Shown: piece after piece, positions 1 to 7,613 of the stretch
Position numbering within the stretch: position 1 is the first letter of the stretch
How the letters are laid out: the number at the start of each line of letters is the position of its first letter
Assembly (NCBI GenBank): GCA_030247725.1
Contig: JAOTRT010000002.1
Span: 514,429 to 578,428 of the forward strand
DNA length: 64,000 bases
Reading direction: 5' to 3'
From: Candidatus Nitricoxidireducens bremensis
GTDB taxonomy: Bacteria > Pseudomonadota > Gammaproteobacteria > Burkholderiales > Rhodocyclaceae
Notes under the pieces: model-generated
Seen by the model: the letters and a program-made list of their open reading frames with translations, nothing else
Database searches by the model: none
Told to the model about the DNA's origin: nothing
Made by a program: the position numbers and the translations under genes

Positions 1-318
1 GTCGCCCTCGGCCTGTTCATGGCCGGGGTGATGCAGGCGGCCCACGCCCAGGGGCTGCCGACCTTCGAGGTCGTCGCCAAGGACGGCCGCCTGACGCCGG
101 CGACCATCGAAGTGCCCGCCGGCAAGCGCATCAAGCTCACGATCAAGAACGAGGGCCGCGGCCCCATCGAGTTCGAGAACCTGGACCTGCGCGTCGAGAA
201 GGTGCTGGCGCCCGGCGCCAGTTCCTTCGTCGTCACGCCGCCCCTGCGTCCCGGCGCCCACACCTTCATCGACGAGTTCCATCCCGAAACCGGCAAGATG
301 CAGTTGATCGCCAAGTAG
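1..318 (+). CDS. ftrB: FtrB-like cupredoxin-domain periplasmic iron protein (5' partial)
   Basis: The reading frame is open from base 1, so the gene starts before the window; an internal ATG at 19 lies inside the signal peptide. The visible N-terminus is a hydrophobic signal segment ending in AHA-Q, followed by about 85 residues of cupredoxin_1 type (beta-rich, motif IEVPAGKRIKLTIKNEG, ending in DEFHPETGKMQL). In FtrABCD systems this small periplasmic protein works with the P19 protein FtrA to oxidise or hand over ferrous iron to the FTR1 permease. It is followed 6 bp later by ftrC, which supports the call. The gene for the P19 partner would be expected just upstream, outside the window. Confidence 0.8.
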   Translation, partial: VALGLFMAGVMQAAHAQGLPTFEVVAKDGRLTPATIEVPAGKRIKLTIKNEGRGPIEFENLDLRVEKVLAPGASSFVVTPPLRPGAHTFIDEFHPETGKMQLIAK

Positions 319-324
319 GCCGCC

Positions 325-1143
325 ATGCTCAACGCCCTCGTCATCGTCTGGCGCGAAAGCCTGGAAGCCATGCTCGTCATCGGCGTGCTGCTGTCCTGGA
401 TCGGACGCCAGGACAACCCGGCGCCCCTGAAACGCGGCCTGTGGTCCGGCGTGGCGGCCGGCATCGGCCTCGCCGTGGCCCTCGGCTTTGCCACCTTCGC
501 CGCCCAGAGCGAACTGGCCGGCGAATCCCTGGAACTGTTCCAGCTCGCCATGGTGCTCGTCGCCGCCGGCCTGATCCTGCAGATGGTGTTGTGGATGCAT
601 CGCCACGGCCGCCACATGAAGCGGGAACTGGAAGGCCAGGCGGAAAAGAGCGCCGGCGCCTTCGGCATCGCTGCCATCACCGCCCTCGCCGTGGCGCGCG
701 AGGGCGCCGAGACCGTGGTCTTCCTCTACGGCCTCGGCATGGAAGGCGAAGGCGGCGCCCTCGCCGGCCTGTTTGGCGCGGCGGCCACCGGCTTCGGCCT
801 GGCGGTCCTCACCGCCTGGCTGGTGGCCCGCGGCGCCCGCTTCCTCAGCTACCGGGTCCTCTTCCGCGCCAGCGAAATCCTGCTGCTGCTGATCGCCAAC
901 GCCCTGCTCGCCAACGGCATCGACCGCATGATCGCCCTTGAATGGCTGCCCACCCTGCTGGACCCGGCCTGGGATGTTTCCAGCCTCCTCGCGGACGGCC
1001 AGGGCCTGGGGCGCTTCCTCGCCGACTTCGCCGGCTATCGGGCCCGCCCCGCCGGCAGCCTGCTCCTCGCCAGCATCGCCTTCTGGACCTACGCCTTCTG
1101 GCGCATGGCCCGGAGCGACCGCGCCGCCCCGGCCAAGGCCTGA
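325..1143 (+). CDS. ftrC: FTR1-family high-affinity iron permease
   Basis: A 272-residue polytopic inner-membrane protein of the FTR1/EfeU family. The two REXXE-type iron-binding motifs are visible: RESLE at about residues 10-14 in the first helix and REGAE near residue 126. About seven hydrophobic helices fit the family. It should import iron oxidised or presented by the periplasmic FtrA/FtrB pair, with the polyferredoxin FtrD as electron partner. The start is 6 bp after ftrB, so the two are co-transcribed. The stop codon TGA (1141-1143) directly abuts the first copy of the dispersed structured repeat, which separates it from ftrD. Confidence 0.9.
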   Translation: MLNALVIVWRESLEAMLVIGVLLSWIGRQDNPAPLKRGLWSGVAAGIGLAVALGFATFAAQSELAGESLELFQLAMVLVAAGLILQMVLWMHRHGRHMKRELEGQAEKSAGAFGIAAITALAVAREGAETVVFLYGLGMEGEGGALAGLFGAAATGFGLAVLTAWLVARGARFLSYRVLFRASEILLLLIANALLANGIDRMIALEWLPTLLDPAWDVSSLLADGQGLGRFLADFAGYRARPAGSLLLASIAFWTYAFWRMARSDRAAPAKA

Positions 1144-1144
1144 A

Positions 1145-1492
1145 ATGAAACACTTCCTCGAATCGACTGTGGTGCGCGCTCGGGTCGGCGGGGTGCCCTG
1201 CCCCGCTCCATGTCACCCGTCGCCGGCCTGCGGCCGGCTCCTCCTTCTTTACTTACGCGGCGCAGGGCACCCCACCGACCCGATCCGATGCCGCCGTGGG
1301 TGTTTGCCTGTTTCAAACCACCGACGTATCCAGCCAAGGATGGCGGGTATCCGACTCCCGGAAGTCAAGGAGGAGGGCCGGTGCTCTTTCGGCCCGGAGG
1401 ACATGGAGGGAGTTGGATACCCGCCGTCCTTGGCGTGCTCCGCAATACCCATGTTTCATGCGTCGCGGAAGACGCGCAGCGTCATGGAGCAC
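1145..1492 (+). repeat. Structured dispersed intergenic repeat, copy 1 of 3
   Basis: About 348 bp nearly identical to 26617-26952 and related to 47229-47571. It begins with ATGAAAC right after the ftrC stop and has the inverted GTTTCAT at 1453-1459, followed by a shared tail to about 1492. Hairpin A pairs 1181-1201 with 1262-1282 (21 bp, one C/A mismatch); its loop holds a small hairpin (1222-1228 with 1232-1238). Hairpin B pairs 1333-1358 with 1409-1434 (26 bp, two G/T pairs); its loop holds 1375-1380 with 1390-1395. CTCCTCCTT (1238-1246, loop A) is exactly complementary to AAGGAGGAG (1367-1375, loop B). Short frames inside it look non-coding. The tail supplies GGAG (1486-1489), a plausible ribosome binding site for ftrD. 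Confidence 0.9.
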
Positions 1493-1496
1493 TGAG

Positions 1497-2987
1497 ATGG
1501 ACGGCACGACGCAGCCCCTGGTGTTCATGCCGCGCCCTCCCAAGGGGCGCCTCGCGCGCCTCGGCGACTGGATGGCGCGGCATCGCCGCGCCATCCTCGC
1601 CGCCCAGTGGGCCATCGTCGTCTTCTACGCCGTGCTGGTGGTGCTGCCGGCCTTCCTGCCCCACCCGAACCCGGAGGCACGCCTCTTCTCCTCCGACCTG
1701 GGCGCCGCTTCCTTCGTGGACCCGGAGTACTGCGCCACCGACGGCAGCGCCGCCCCGGCCCAGGACAAGACGCCCTACGCCGCCCCCTGGCGCGAGCGCC
1801 TCGTGCTGCTGGCCCAGTACCTGTTCTGGGGCGTCTGGTGGCCCTTCGTCATCCTCTCCATCATGCTCGTGGGCCGCGTCTGGTGCGGCGTGCTGTGCCC
1901 GGAAGGCGCCCTGGCCGAATTCGCCAGCCGCCACGGCCGCGGCGGCGCCATCCCGCGCTGGATGCGCTGGGCCGGCTGGCCCTTCGTCGCTTTCGTGCTC
2001 ACCACCATCTACGGCCAGCTCGTCAGCGTCTACGAATATCCCCAGGCGGCCCTGCTGATCCTCGGCGGCTCCACCGTCGCCGCCGTCGCCATCGGCTGGC
2101 TCTACGGCCAGGGCAAGCGCGTCTGGTGCCGCTACCTGTGTCCCGTCTCCGGCGTCTTCGCCCTGCTGGCGCGCATCGCCCCCGTCCATTTCCGCGTGGA
2201 CCGGGAGGCCTGGAACCGCTACCCGGCGCGCACCGCCGCCGTGGACTGCGCGCCCCTGCTCTCCGTCAGCCACATGCAGAGCATGGCCCAGTGCCACGCC
2301 TGCGGTCGCTGCAGCGGCCACCGCGACGCCGTCGAACTGGCGCCCCGCTCGCCCAACGCCGAAATCCTCGCCGCCCGCCGGCCCGCCCTGCCGGAAGTCC
2401 TGCTGCTGATCTTCGGCATGCTCGGCGTCGCCGTCGCCGCCTTCCAATGGACCGTCAGCCCCTGGTTCGTACGCGCCAAGCAGGCCGCCGCCGAATGGCT
2501 GGTGGAACGGGACATCCTCTGGCCCCTGGAAACCGACGCCCCCTGGTGGCTCCTGACCCACCAGCCCGAAGCCGGCGACCTGTTCTCCTGGCTCGACGGC
2601 GCTGCGGTATTGGCTTACATCCTCGTCGTCGCCGCCGGCCTGGGCACCGTCGTCTGGCTGGGCACCGTCGTCGCCGCCCGCCTCGCCCGCGCCGACTGGC
2701 GCAGCCTGTCCCTCGCCCTCGTGCCCCTGGCCGGCATCGGCCTGTTCCTCGGCCTCTCGATGATGACCGCCACCCACCTGCGCGCCGAAGGCGCCGCCCT
2801 GGGTTGGCTGGCCTACGTCCGAGGCGCCCTGCTCGCCGCCGGCACGACCTGGTCCGGCTGGCTCGGCCTGCAGCTGATCGCCGCCGTCCACCCCGGCATC
2901 GTCCGCGGCGGACTGGCCCTGGCCGCCTGGACCGTGCCCCTGGCCGCCGTGACCGGCACCTGGGTGCTGGTGTTCTACGTCTGGTAA
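1497..2987 (+). CDS. ftrD: FtrD-like membrane polyferredoxin (4Fe-4S) of ferrous iron uptake
   Basis: A 496-residue membrane protein with NapH/PsrB-style cysteine clusters: WCGVLCPEG near residue 129, WCRYLCPV near residue 210, and a ferredoxin-like QCHACGRC near residue 265, between hydrophobic helices. FtrD is thought to accept or relay electrons linked to iron oxidation during FTR1-mediated uptake. The ATG at 1497 is chosen because GGAG lies 7 bp upstream and the protein then begins with a cytosolic stretch before the first helix; the frame stays open further upstream, but only through the repeat. The gene is separated from ftrC only by repeat copy 1, so the operon is interrupted by that element. 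Confidence 0.85.
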   Translation: MDGTTQPLVFMPRPPKGRLARLGDWMARHRRAILAAQWAIVVFYAVLVVLPAFLPHPNPEARLFSSDLGAASFVDPEYCATDGSAAPAQDKTPYAAPWRERLVLLAQYLFWGVWWPFVILSIMLVGRVWCGVLCPEGALAEFASRHGRGGAIPRWMRWAGWPFVAFVLTTIYGQLVSVYEYPQAALLILGGSTVAAVAIGWLYGQGKRVWCRYLCPVSGVFALLARIAPVHFRVDREAWNRYPARTAAVDCAPLLSVSHMQSMAQCHACGRCSGHRDAVELAPRSPNAEILAARRPALPEVLLLIFGMLGVAVAAFQWTVSPWFVRAKQAAAEWLVERDILWPLETDAPWWLLTHQPEAGDLFSWLDGAAVLAYILVVAAGLGTVVWLGTVVAARLARADWRSLSLALVPLAGIGLFLGLSMMTATHLRAEGAALGWLAYVRGALLAAGTTWSGWLGLQLIAAVHPGIVRGGLALAAWTVPLAAVTGTWVLVFYVW

Positions 2988-3014
2988 GCCCCGAAAATTT
3001 ATAGGAGAAACGAC

Positions 3015-3302
3015 ATGGACGACCCGAACACCCTCAACGACCAGCCCCCCGCCCGCATGGTGGCCGGCGCCCTCGCCCATCTCGCCAAGCACATGGAAAC
3101 CGGCTGCCAGCGTTCCGCCTACCTCGCCGCCATGCTGCTGGAGCGGGTCGCCGCCGACCCGGAGGCGGACAGCCACCTGCGCGCCCACGCCCGGGAACTG
3201 GTGGAAATCCTCGAACGGGACGACGGCCCCAACGAACGCGCCGATCACGCCGACCACACCGGCAGCGGCCAGCCGATGCGCCCCGCGGCACGGGCGACCT
3301 GA
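3015..3302 (+). CDS. Small helical protein of unknown function in iron-uptake operon
   Basis: 95 residues, no recognised domain. A good ribosome binding site (AGGAG, in ATAGGAGAAACGAC) precedes the ATG. The middle (about residues 15-72) is predicted helical and rich in Ala, Leu, Glu and His, with one Cys (METGCQRS). The tail is polar and disordered (NERADHADHTGSGQP). There is no signal peptide or membrane helix, so it is probably cytosolic. It lies between ftrD (27 bp) and hemP (14 bp) in one transcription unit, so a role in iron or haem handling is plausible but only by position. Confidence 0.6.
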   Translation: MDDPNTLNDQPPARMVAGALAHLAKHMETGCQRSAYLAAMLLERVAADPEADSHLRAHARELVEILERDDGPNERADHADHTGSGQPMRPAARAT

Positions 3303-3316
3303 AGGGAAATCCGCCC

Positions 3317-3505
3317 ATGAACGCCGCCACCGATTCCGCGCCGACCCTCGCCACCGTGCCGGTCGCCGCCCCGCCGCCCGGGCAACTGCCCCTCATCGTC
3401 TCGGCAGAACTGTTCCGCCAGGGCACGACCCTGCGCATCGCCCATTCGGGCCAGATCTACCAACTGCGCCTCACCCGCGAAAACCGACTCATCCTGACCA
3501 AGTAA
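3317..3505 (+). CDS. hemP: HemP/HmuP-type hemin uptake protein
   Basis: 62 residues. The last 40 match the HemP family pattern: an ISxELFxxG-like stretch (IVSAELFRQG), then HSGQIYQLRLTRENRLILTK with the characteristic RLTR...LILTK end. The first 20 residues are a low-complexity Pro/Ala leader. HemP/HmuP proteins are small and usually sit beside tonB or haem receptor genes; in some alpha- and betaproteobacteria they act as activators of haem receptor expression. Here it is the first of the TonB block. An AGGGAAA ribosome binding site precedes the ATG. Confidence 0.85.
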   Translation: MNAATDSAPTLATVPVAAPPPGQLPLIVSAELFRQGTTLRIAHSGQIYQLRLTRENRLILTK

Positions 3506-3601
3506 CCCGCATCCCGCAGCGCGCCTCCGGCGCGCCCGCAAGCCAGCCACCCACGGCCCCCGGGCCCAGGCAGCCAGCCATGCAGAGAAACGACATGGAC
3601 C

Positions 3602-4249
3602 TTGCCCGTGGCTACCACCACCGAACCACTTGCCCCTGACGCCCCGCGCTGGCTGTTTCCGCTCGTGGTGGCGCTCCATGCCGCCGGCCTCGCCGCCCTG
3701 CTGGCGATAGCGGCACCGAAGGTGGCGCCCGTCGTGCGCGCCCTGGAAATCGCCCTGCTGGCGCCGATGGCCGCCCCCCAACCCGCGCCGCCGAAGCCGC
3801 GCAGCGAGCCGCGCCCCGCCCCCCAGCCCGTCGTCGCCACCCGTCCCGAGCCGGCCCCGGCCCCCGTCGTCGTCGCCCCCGCGGCGGCAGCCGTTGCCGC
3901 GCCGGCCACCAGCGGCGCCCCGGCGGAAACCAAGCCCGCCCCCCAGGCCGAAGCGCCCGCCGCCGTCGCCCCGCCCCGCTTCGACGCCGCCTACCTCAAT
4001 AACCCGCGCCCCGCCTACCCGCCCCTGGCCCGCCGCATGGGCGAGGAAGGGCGCACGGTGCTGCGCGTCCTCGTCTCCGCCGAAGGCCTGCCCGAGCAGA
4101 TCGAACTGCGCCAGAGCGCCGGCAGCCCCCGTCTCGACGCCGCCGCCCAGGAAGCCGTCAAGCGCTGGCGCTTCGTGCCGGCGCGCCAGGGCGACAAGGC
4201 CGTCGCCGCCTGGGTCCTCGTCCCCCTCGTTTTCAAACTGGAGAACTGA
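3602..4249 (+). CDS. tonB: TonB energy transducer (non-ATG start; possible frameshift at 5' end)
   Basis: 215 residues from TTG 3602 (or GTG 3608). One N-terminal membrane anchor (about residues 17-40), a long Pro/Ala spacer, then a TonB C-terminal domain: NPRPAYPPLARRMGEEG, VLVSAEGLPEQIEL, SGSPRLDAAAQEAVKRWRFVPA. It spans the periplasm and energises the two receptors downstream using ExbBD. The start is odd. The best-looking initiation site, AGAGAAACGAC-ATG at 3595, resembles those before 3015 and 9810 but opens a frame that ends after 14 codons (TGA 3637). A single-base indel, or real use of TTG/GTG, would explain this. Confidence 0.85.
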   Translation: MPVATTTEPLAPDAPRWLFPLVVALHAAGLAALLAIAAPKVAPVVRALEIALLAPMAAPQPAPPKPRSEPRPAPQPVVATRPEPAPAPVVVAPAAAAVAAPATSGAPAETKPAPQAEAPAAVAPPRFDAAYLNNPRPAYPPLARRMGEEGRTVLRVLVSAEGLPEQIELRQSAGSPRLDAAAQEAVKRWRFVPARQGDKAVAAWVLVPLVFKLEN

Positions 4250-4251
4250 TC

Positions 4252-4980
4252 ATGTCCGACACCCCCGATTTCGGCTTCGCCCACCTGTGGGCGCAAGGCG
4301 ATGCGCTCACCCACGGCGTGGCCCTGATCCTCGTCGCCATGTCGGTAGCGAGCTGGTACTGGATGCTGGCGCGCCTGTGGGTATGGCGCCGTCTGCGCGG
4401 CTCCGCCGCCGCCGTGGAGGCCTTCTGGAACGCCGGCGACCTGGCGGCCGGCCTCGCCGAACTGCACCGGCAGGCGCCCGGCACCCCGGCGGCGCGGCTC
4501 GCCGCCGCGGCCGTCGACGCCGTGCGCGATATCGACGAGCACACCGCGCGCCGGCTCGCCGACGGCATGGACCGGGGCGAACTGCTGACCCGCGCCCTGC
4601 GCCGCTCCATAACCGCCAGCCGCCGCCACCTGGGCCGCGGCCTCACCCTGCTCGCCTCCATCGGCGCCACGGCCCCCTTCGTCGGCCTGTTCGGCACGGT
4701 GTGGGGCATCTACCACGCCCTCGTCGCCATTTCCGCCACCGGCCAGGCCACCCTCGACAAGGTGGCCGGCCCCGTCGGCGAGGCCCTCATCATGACCGCC
4801 GCCGGCATAGGTGTCGCCCTGCCGGCGGTGCTCGCCTACAACGCCATCGCCCGCTTCAACCGCGACACCCTCGGCGACCTGGACGCCTTCGCCCACGACC
4901 TCCACGTCTGCCTGACCATCGGCACCCAGCCCGGCGCCGAAGTGCGCGCCCTGCGCGTCGCCGCCAAGGGAGCCGCATGA
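4252..4980 (+). CDS. exbB: ExbB/TolQ-family proton channel subunit
   Basis: 242 residues with three membrane segments: one near residues 18-38 and two near 125-145 and 175-198. The family core is visible: IGATAPFVGLFGTVWGIYHAL followed by GPVGEALIMTAAGIGVALPAVLAYN. It forms the proton-conducting channel with ExbD that powers TonB. It starts 2 bp after tonB stops and overlaps exbD by 4 bp, so it is co-translated with its partners. TolQ is the alternative, but the tonB/exbD context favours ExbB. Confidence 0.9.
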   Translation: MSDTPDFGFAHLWAQGDALTHGVALILVAMSVASWYWMLARLWVWRRLRGSAAAVEAFWNAGDLAAGLAELHRQAPGTPAARLAAAAVDAVRDIDEHTARRLADGMDRGELLTRALRRSITASRRHLGRGLTLLASIGATAPFVGLFGTVWGIYHALVAISATGQATLDKVAGPVGEALIMTAAGIGVALPAVLAYNAIARFNRDTLGDLDAFAHDLHVCLTIGTQPGAEVRALRVAAKGAA

Positions 4981-5396
4981 TGGCCTTCGGCACCTTCGAC
5001 GGCGACGCCGACGGCGAACCCATGTCCGACATCAACGTCACGCCCATGGTGGACGTGATGCTGGTGCTGCTCATCATCTTCATCGTCACGGCGCCCATGC
5101 TCAGCCATGCCGTGAAGATCGACCTGCCCAAGGCCAGCACCGCCGTCCACGTCGAGAAGCCCGACGCCGTGCGTCTCGCCCTCAACGACAACGGCGACCT
5201 CTACTGGAACGACCGCATCGTCGGCGACGCCGAACTGGCCGGCCTGCTGGCCGCAGCCGCCGCCCGCCAGCCCCAGCCCGAGGTGCATCTGCGCGCTGAC
5301 CGCACCACGCGCTACGAGCGCCTGGCCGAGGTCATGGCCCAGGTGCACAACGCCGGCATCGGCAAGCTCGGCTTCGTCACCCTGCCCAACCCCTGA
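4977..5396 (+). CDS. exbD: ExbD/TolR-family biopolymer transport protein
   Basis: 139 residues. The typical start DINVTPMVDVMLVLLIIFIVTAPM carries the membrane helix with the essential Asp (VDVMLVLL), followed by a periplasmic domain ending in VHNAGIGKLGFVTLPN. The ATG at 4977 overlaps the exbB stop (ATGATG, a second ATG at 4980 is also possible). The frame is open far upstream, but that part is a shadow of tonB and exbB. It works with ExbB and TonB to energise the outer-membrane receptors encoded next. Confidence 0.9.
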   Translation: MMAFGTFDGDADGEPMSDINVTPMVDVMLVLLIIFIVTAPMLSHAVKIDLPKASTAVHVEKPDAVRLALNDNGDLYWNDRIVGDAELAGLLAAAAARQPQPEVHLRADRTTRYERLAEVMAQVHNAGIGKLGFVTLPNP

Positions 5397-5411
5397 TCTC
5401 CGGATTCCCCC

Positions 5412-7613
5412 ATGTCACGCCGCAGCACGCTCCGCGCCCCCGCCACCCTGCTCTCGCTCCTCGCCTTCGCCCTGGCCGGCCCCGCCGACGCCGATACGGC
5501 CTTGCCGGACGTGGAGATCAGCGCCGAACGCGACGATTTCGAACGCCGCAAGGACGCCCGCTCCACGCGCCTGGTCTACGGCCGCGAGGAACTCGACCGC
5601 ATGAACGAACTGACCGTCGGCGACTACCTGCGCCGGCTGCCCGGCGTCACCTTCACCGGCCCCCCGGGCAACCCGGCGGACGTGCGCGTACGCGGCATGG
5701 ACAAGGGCTACACCCAGATCCTCATCGACGGCGACCCGGTTCCCACCGGCACCAAGGAACGCCAGCTCCAGGTGGACCGCCTGTCCCTGGACATGGTCGA
5801 GCGCATCGAGATCATCCGGGCGCCGACCGCCGACATGCCCAACGAGGGCCTCGCCGGCACCATCAACATCGTGCTGCGCGATGTTCCCGAGGCCCCCCTC
5901 GCCAATGCCCGCATCGTCGGCGGCCAACTCTTCGGCGAGAAGGCCTCGCCCGAGACCTGGAACGCCTCGGGCCAGTACAGTCCCGGCGGCAAGGGCGATG
6001 TGCGCTGGCTGTTCAGCGCCTCGGTGGGCCAGCGGGGCAACGTCAAGAGCAAGAGCAAGAGCGAGGAGACCTTCACCGCCGCCACCGGCGTGCGCAACGC
6101 CTGGAAGTTCGAATACGAGGACGAACGGGTCCGGTCCGACGGCATCGACCTTTCGCCCCGGGCCAGCATCAGGCTCTCGCCGGAGGACGAGCTGGTGGTG
6201 ACTCCCTTCCTCTCCAGCACCATCGACAACAAGACCAAGACGGTCGACAAGTACAAGTACAACACGCCGGCCACCGCCGCCAATTACGTCGGCGACGGCA
6301 GCAAGACGGAGGTGGAGGACAAGGAGCGGCGCATCTACCGGCTGCGCAGCGAGTGGAAGCGCAAGCTCGCCGGCGGCGGCAGTTTCTCCCTATTCGGCGT
6401 CCTCCAGTCCGGCGGCGAAGACAAGGACAAGACGGCCAGGGAATTCAGCGCCGCCGGTGCCCAGACCAAGATTACGCTGGAGGCGGAAAGAAAGATCGAA
6501 CGGGACAATTTCGTCGGCTTCCGCTCGACCCTGCCCCACGGCGACCACAAGCCGGGTTTCGGCATGGAGTTCGGCGAGAAGTCGCGCCGCGACCGCAAGG
6601 ACACTTTCGAGAACGGCGTGCTAAAAGCCACCGGCCGCGGCGACGCCTTCACCATCGGCGAGCGGCGCTGGGTGGCCTACGTCCAGGACGAGATCACCCT
6701 GCGCCCGGGCCACTACCTGACCCCCGGCCTGCGCGCCCAGTGGCTCCGGCAGGAATCCACCGACGGCCTCGGCCAATCCCGCGCCGGCAGCGTGCGCGCC
6801 GCCACCCCCTCGGCCCACTACCTGTGGCAGGTCGATGGCGCCAACAACCTGCGCGCCAGCGTGACGAAAACCCTGAAGCCGCCCAAGTTCGACGAGCTCT
6901 CCACGACCACGGAAACCAAGACCGGCTCGTCCGCGGACCCGGACAAATCGGGCAACCCCGACCTGCGTCCGGAAAGCGCCGTGGGCCTGGAACTGGCCTG
7001 GGAACACTTCCTGCCGAGGGGCGGCGGCGTGCTCGGCGCCAACTTCTTCAATCGCCAGATCAAGGACAAGATCGAGGAACGCACCCTGGCCGAAGGGGCC
7101 CGCTACGTGACCCGCCCCTACAACGTCGGCGAAGCCCGTGTCTGGGGCGTCGAACTCGACGCCCGGCCGCGCATGGACATCATCGGCATGCCGGAACTCA
7201 TGCTGCGCTTCAACTACACGCGCCTGTACTCCGAACTGAAGGACGCCGCCACCGGCCTCACGACGCGCATCAAGGACCAGCCCCCCTTCGTCTACAACGT
7301 CGGCTTCGACTGGCAACTGCCCTCCTGGGACGGCGCCGTGGGCATGAACTACAACTACACGCCGCGCTTCATCAAGAACCCGGCCGAACCGCTCAAGCCG
7401 GACCCCGAAGGCCGGCAGCGGCTGCTCGACCTATACGTGATGAAGCGCCTGTCGCGGGACCTGGCCGTGCGCGTCACCGCATCCAACCTGGTGGACATGC
7501 GCAAGGACAAGGACAAGTACGAGTACGACACCCAGTGGCGCATGACGAAGAAGACCCTGGAATCCGAGCGGGGCGGCCGTTCGCTGATGGTGGCCCTGGA
7601 AGCGCGATGGTAG
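5412..7613 (+). CDS. TonB-dependent outer-membrane receptor 1
   Basis: 733 residues with a signal peptide (SLLAFALAGPADA), a TonB-box-like DVEISAE near the mature N-terminus, a plug domain (GDYLRRLPGVTFTGPPGNPADVRVRGM, then ILIDGDPVP, VERIEIIRAPTADMPNEGLAGTINIVLRD) and a C-terminal barrel ending in an aromatic residue (ALEARW). The barrel contains GNPDLRPESAVGLELAWEHF, a receptor signature. The haem FRAP box is not clear, so the substrate (siderophore, haem or another iron chelate) is open. It starts 15 bp after exbD and overlaps the second receptor, so both belong to the same operon. Confidence 0.88.
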   Translation: MSRRSTLRAPATLLSLLAFALAGPADADTALPDVEISAERDDFERRKDARSTRLVYGREELDRMNELTVGDYLRRLPGVTFTGPPGNPADVRVRGMDKGYTQILIDGDPVPTGTKERQLQVDRLSLDMVERIEIIRAPTADMPNEGLAGTINIVLRDVPEAPLANARIVGGQLFGEKASPETWNASGQYSPGGKGDVRWLFSASVGQRGNVKSKSKSEETFTAATGVRNAWKFEYEDERVRSDGIDLSPRASIRLSPEDELVVTPFLSSTIDNKTKTVDKYKYNTPATAANYVGDGSKTEVEDKERRIYRLRSEWKRKLAGGGSFSLFGVLQSGGEDKDKTAREFSAAGAQTKITLEAERKIERDNFVGFRSTLPHGDHKPGFGMEFGEKSRRDRKDTFENGVLKATGRGDAFTIGERRWVAYVQDEITLRPGHYLTPGLRAQWLRQESTDGLGQSRAGSVRAATPSAHYLWQVDGANNLRASVTKTLKPPKFDELSTTTETKTGSSADPDKSGNPDLRPESAVGLELAWEHFLPRGGGVLGANFFNRQIKDKIEERTLAEGARYVTRPYNVGEARVWGVELDARPRMDIIGMPELMLRFNYTRLYSELKDAATGLTTRIKDQPPFVYNVGFDWQLPSWDGAVGMNYNYTPRFIKNPAEPLKPDPEGRQRLLDLYVMKRLSRDLAVRVTASNLVDMRKDKDKYEYDTQWRMTKKTLESERGGRSLMVALEARW

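Noticed and set aside
1482..3257. A 591-codon - strand frame opposite ftrD
   Set aside because: Shadow of ftrD with Gly/Gln/Glu/Ala-rich composition and no domain.
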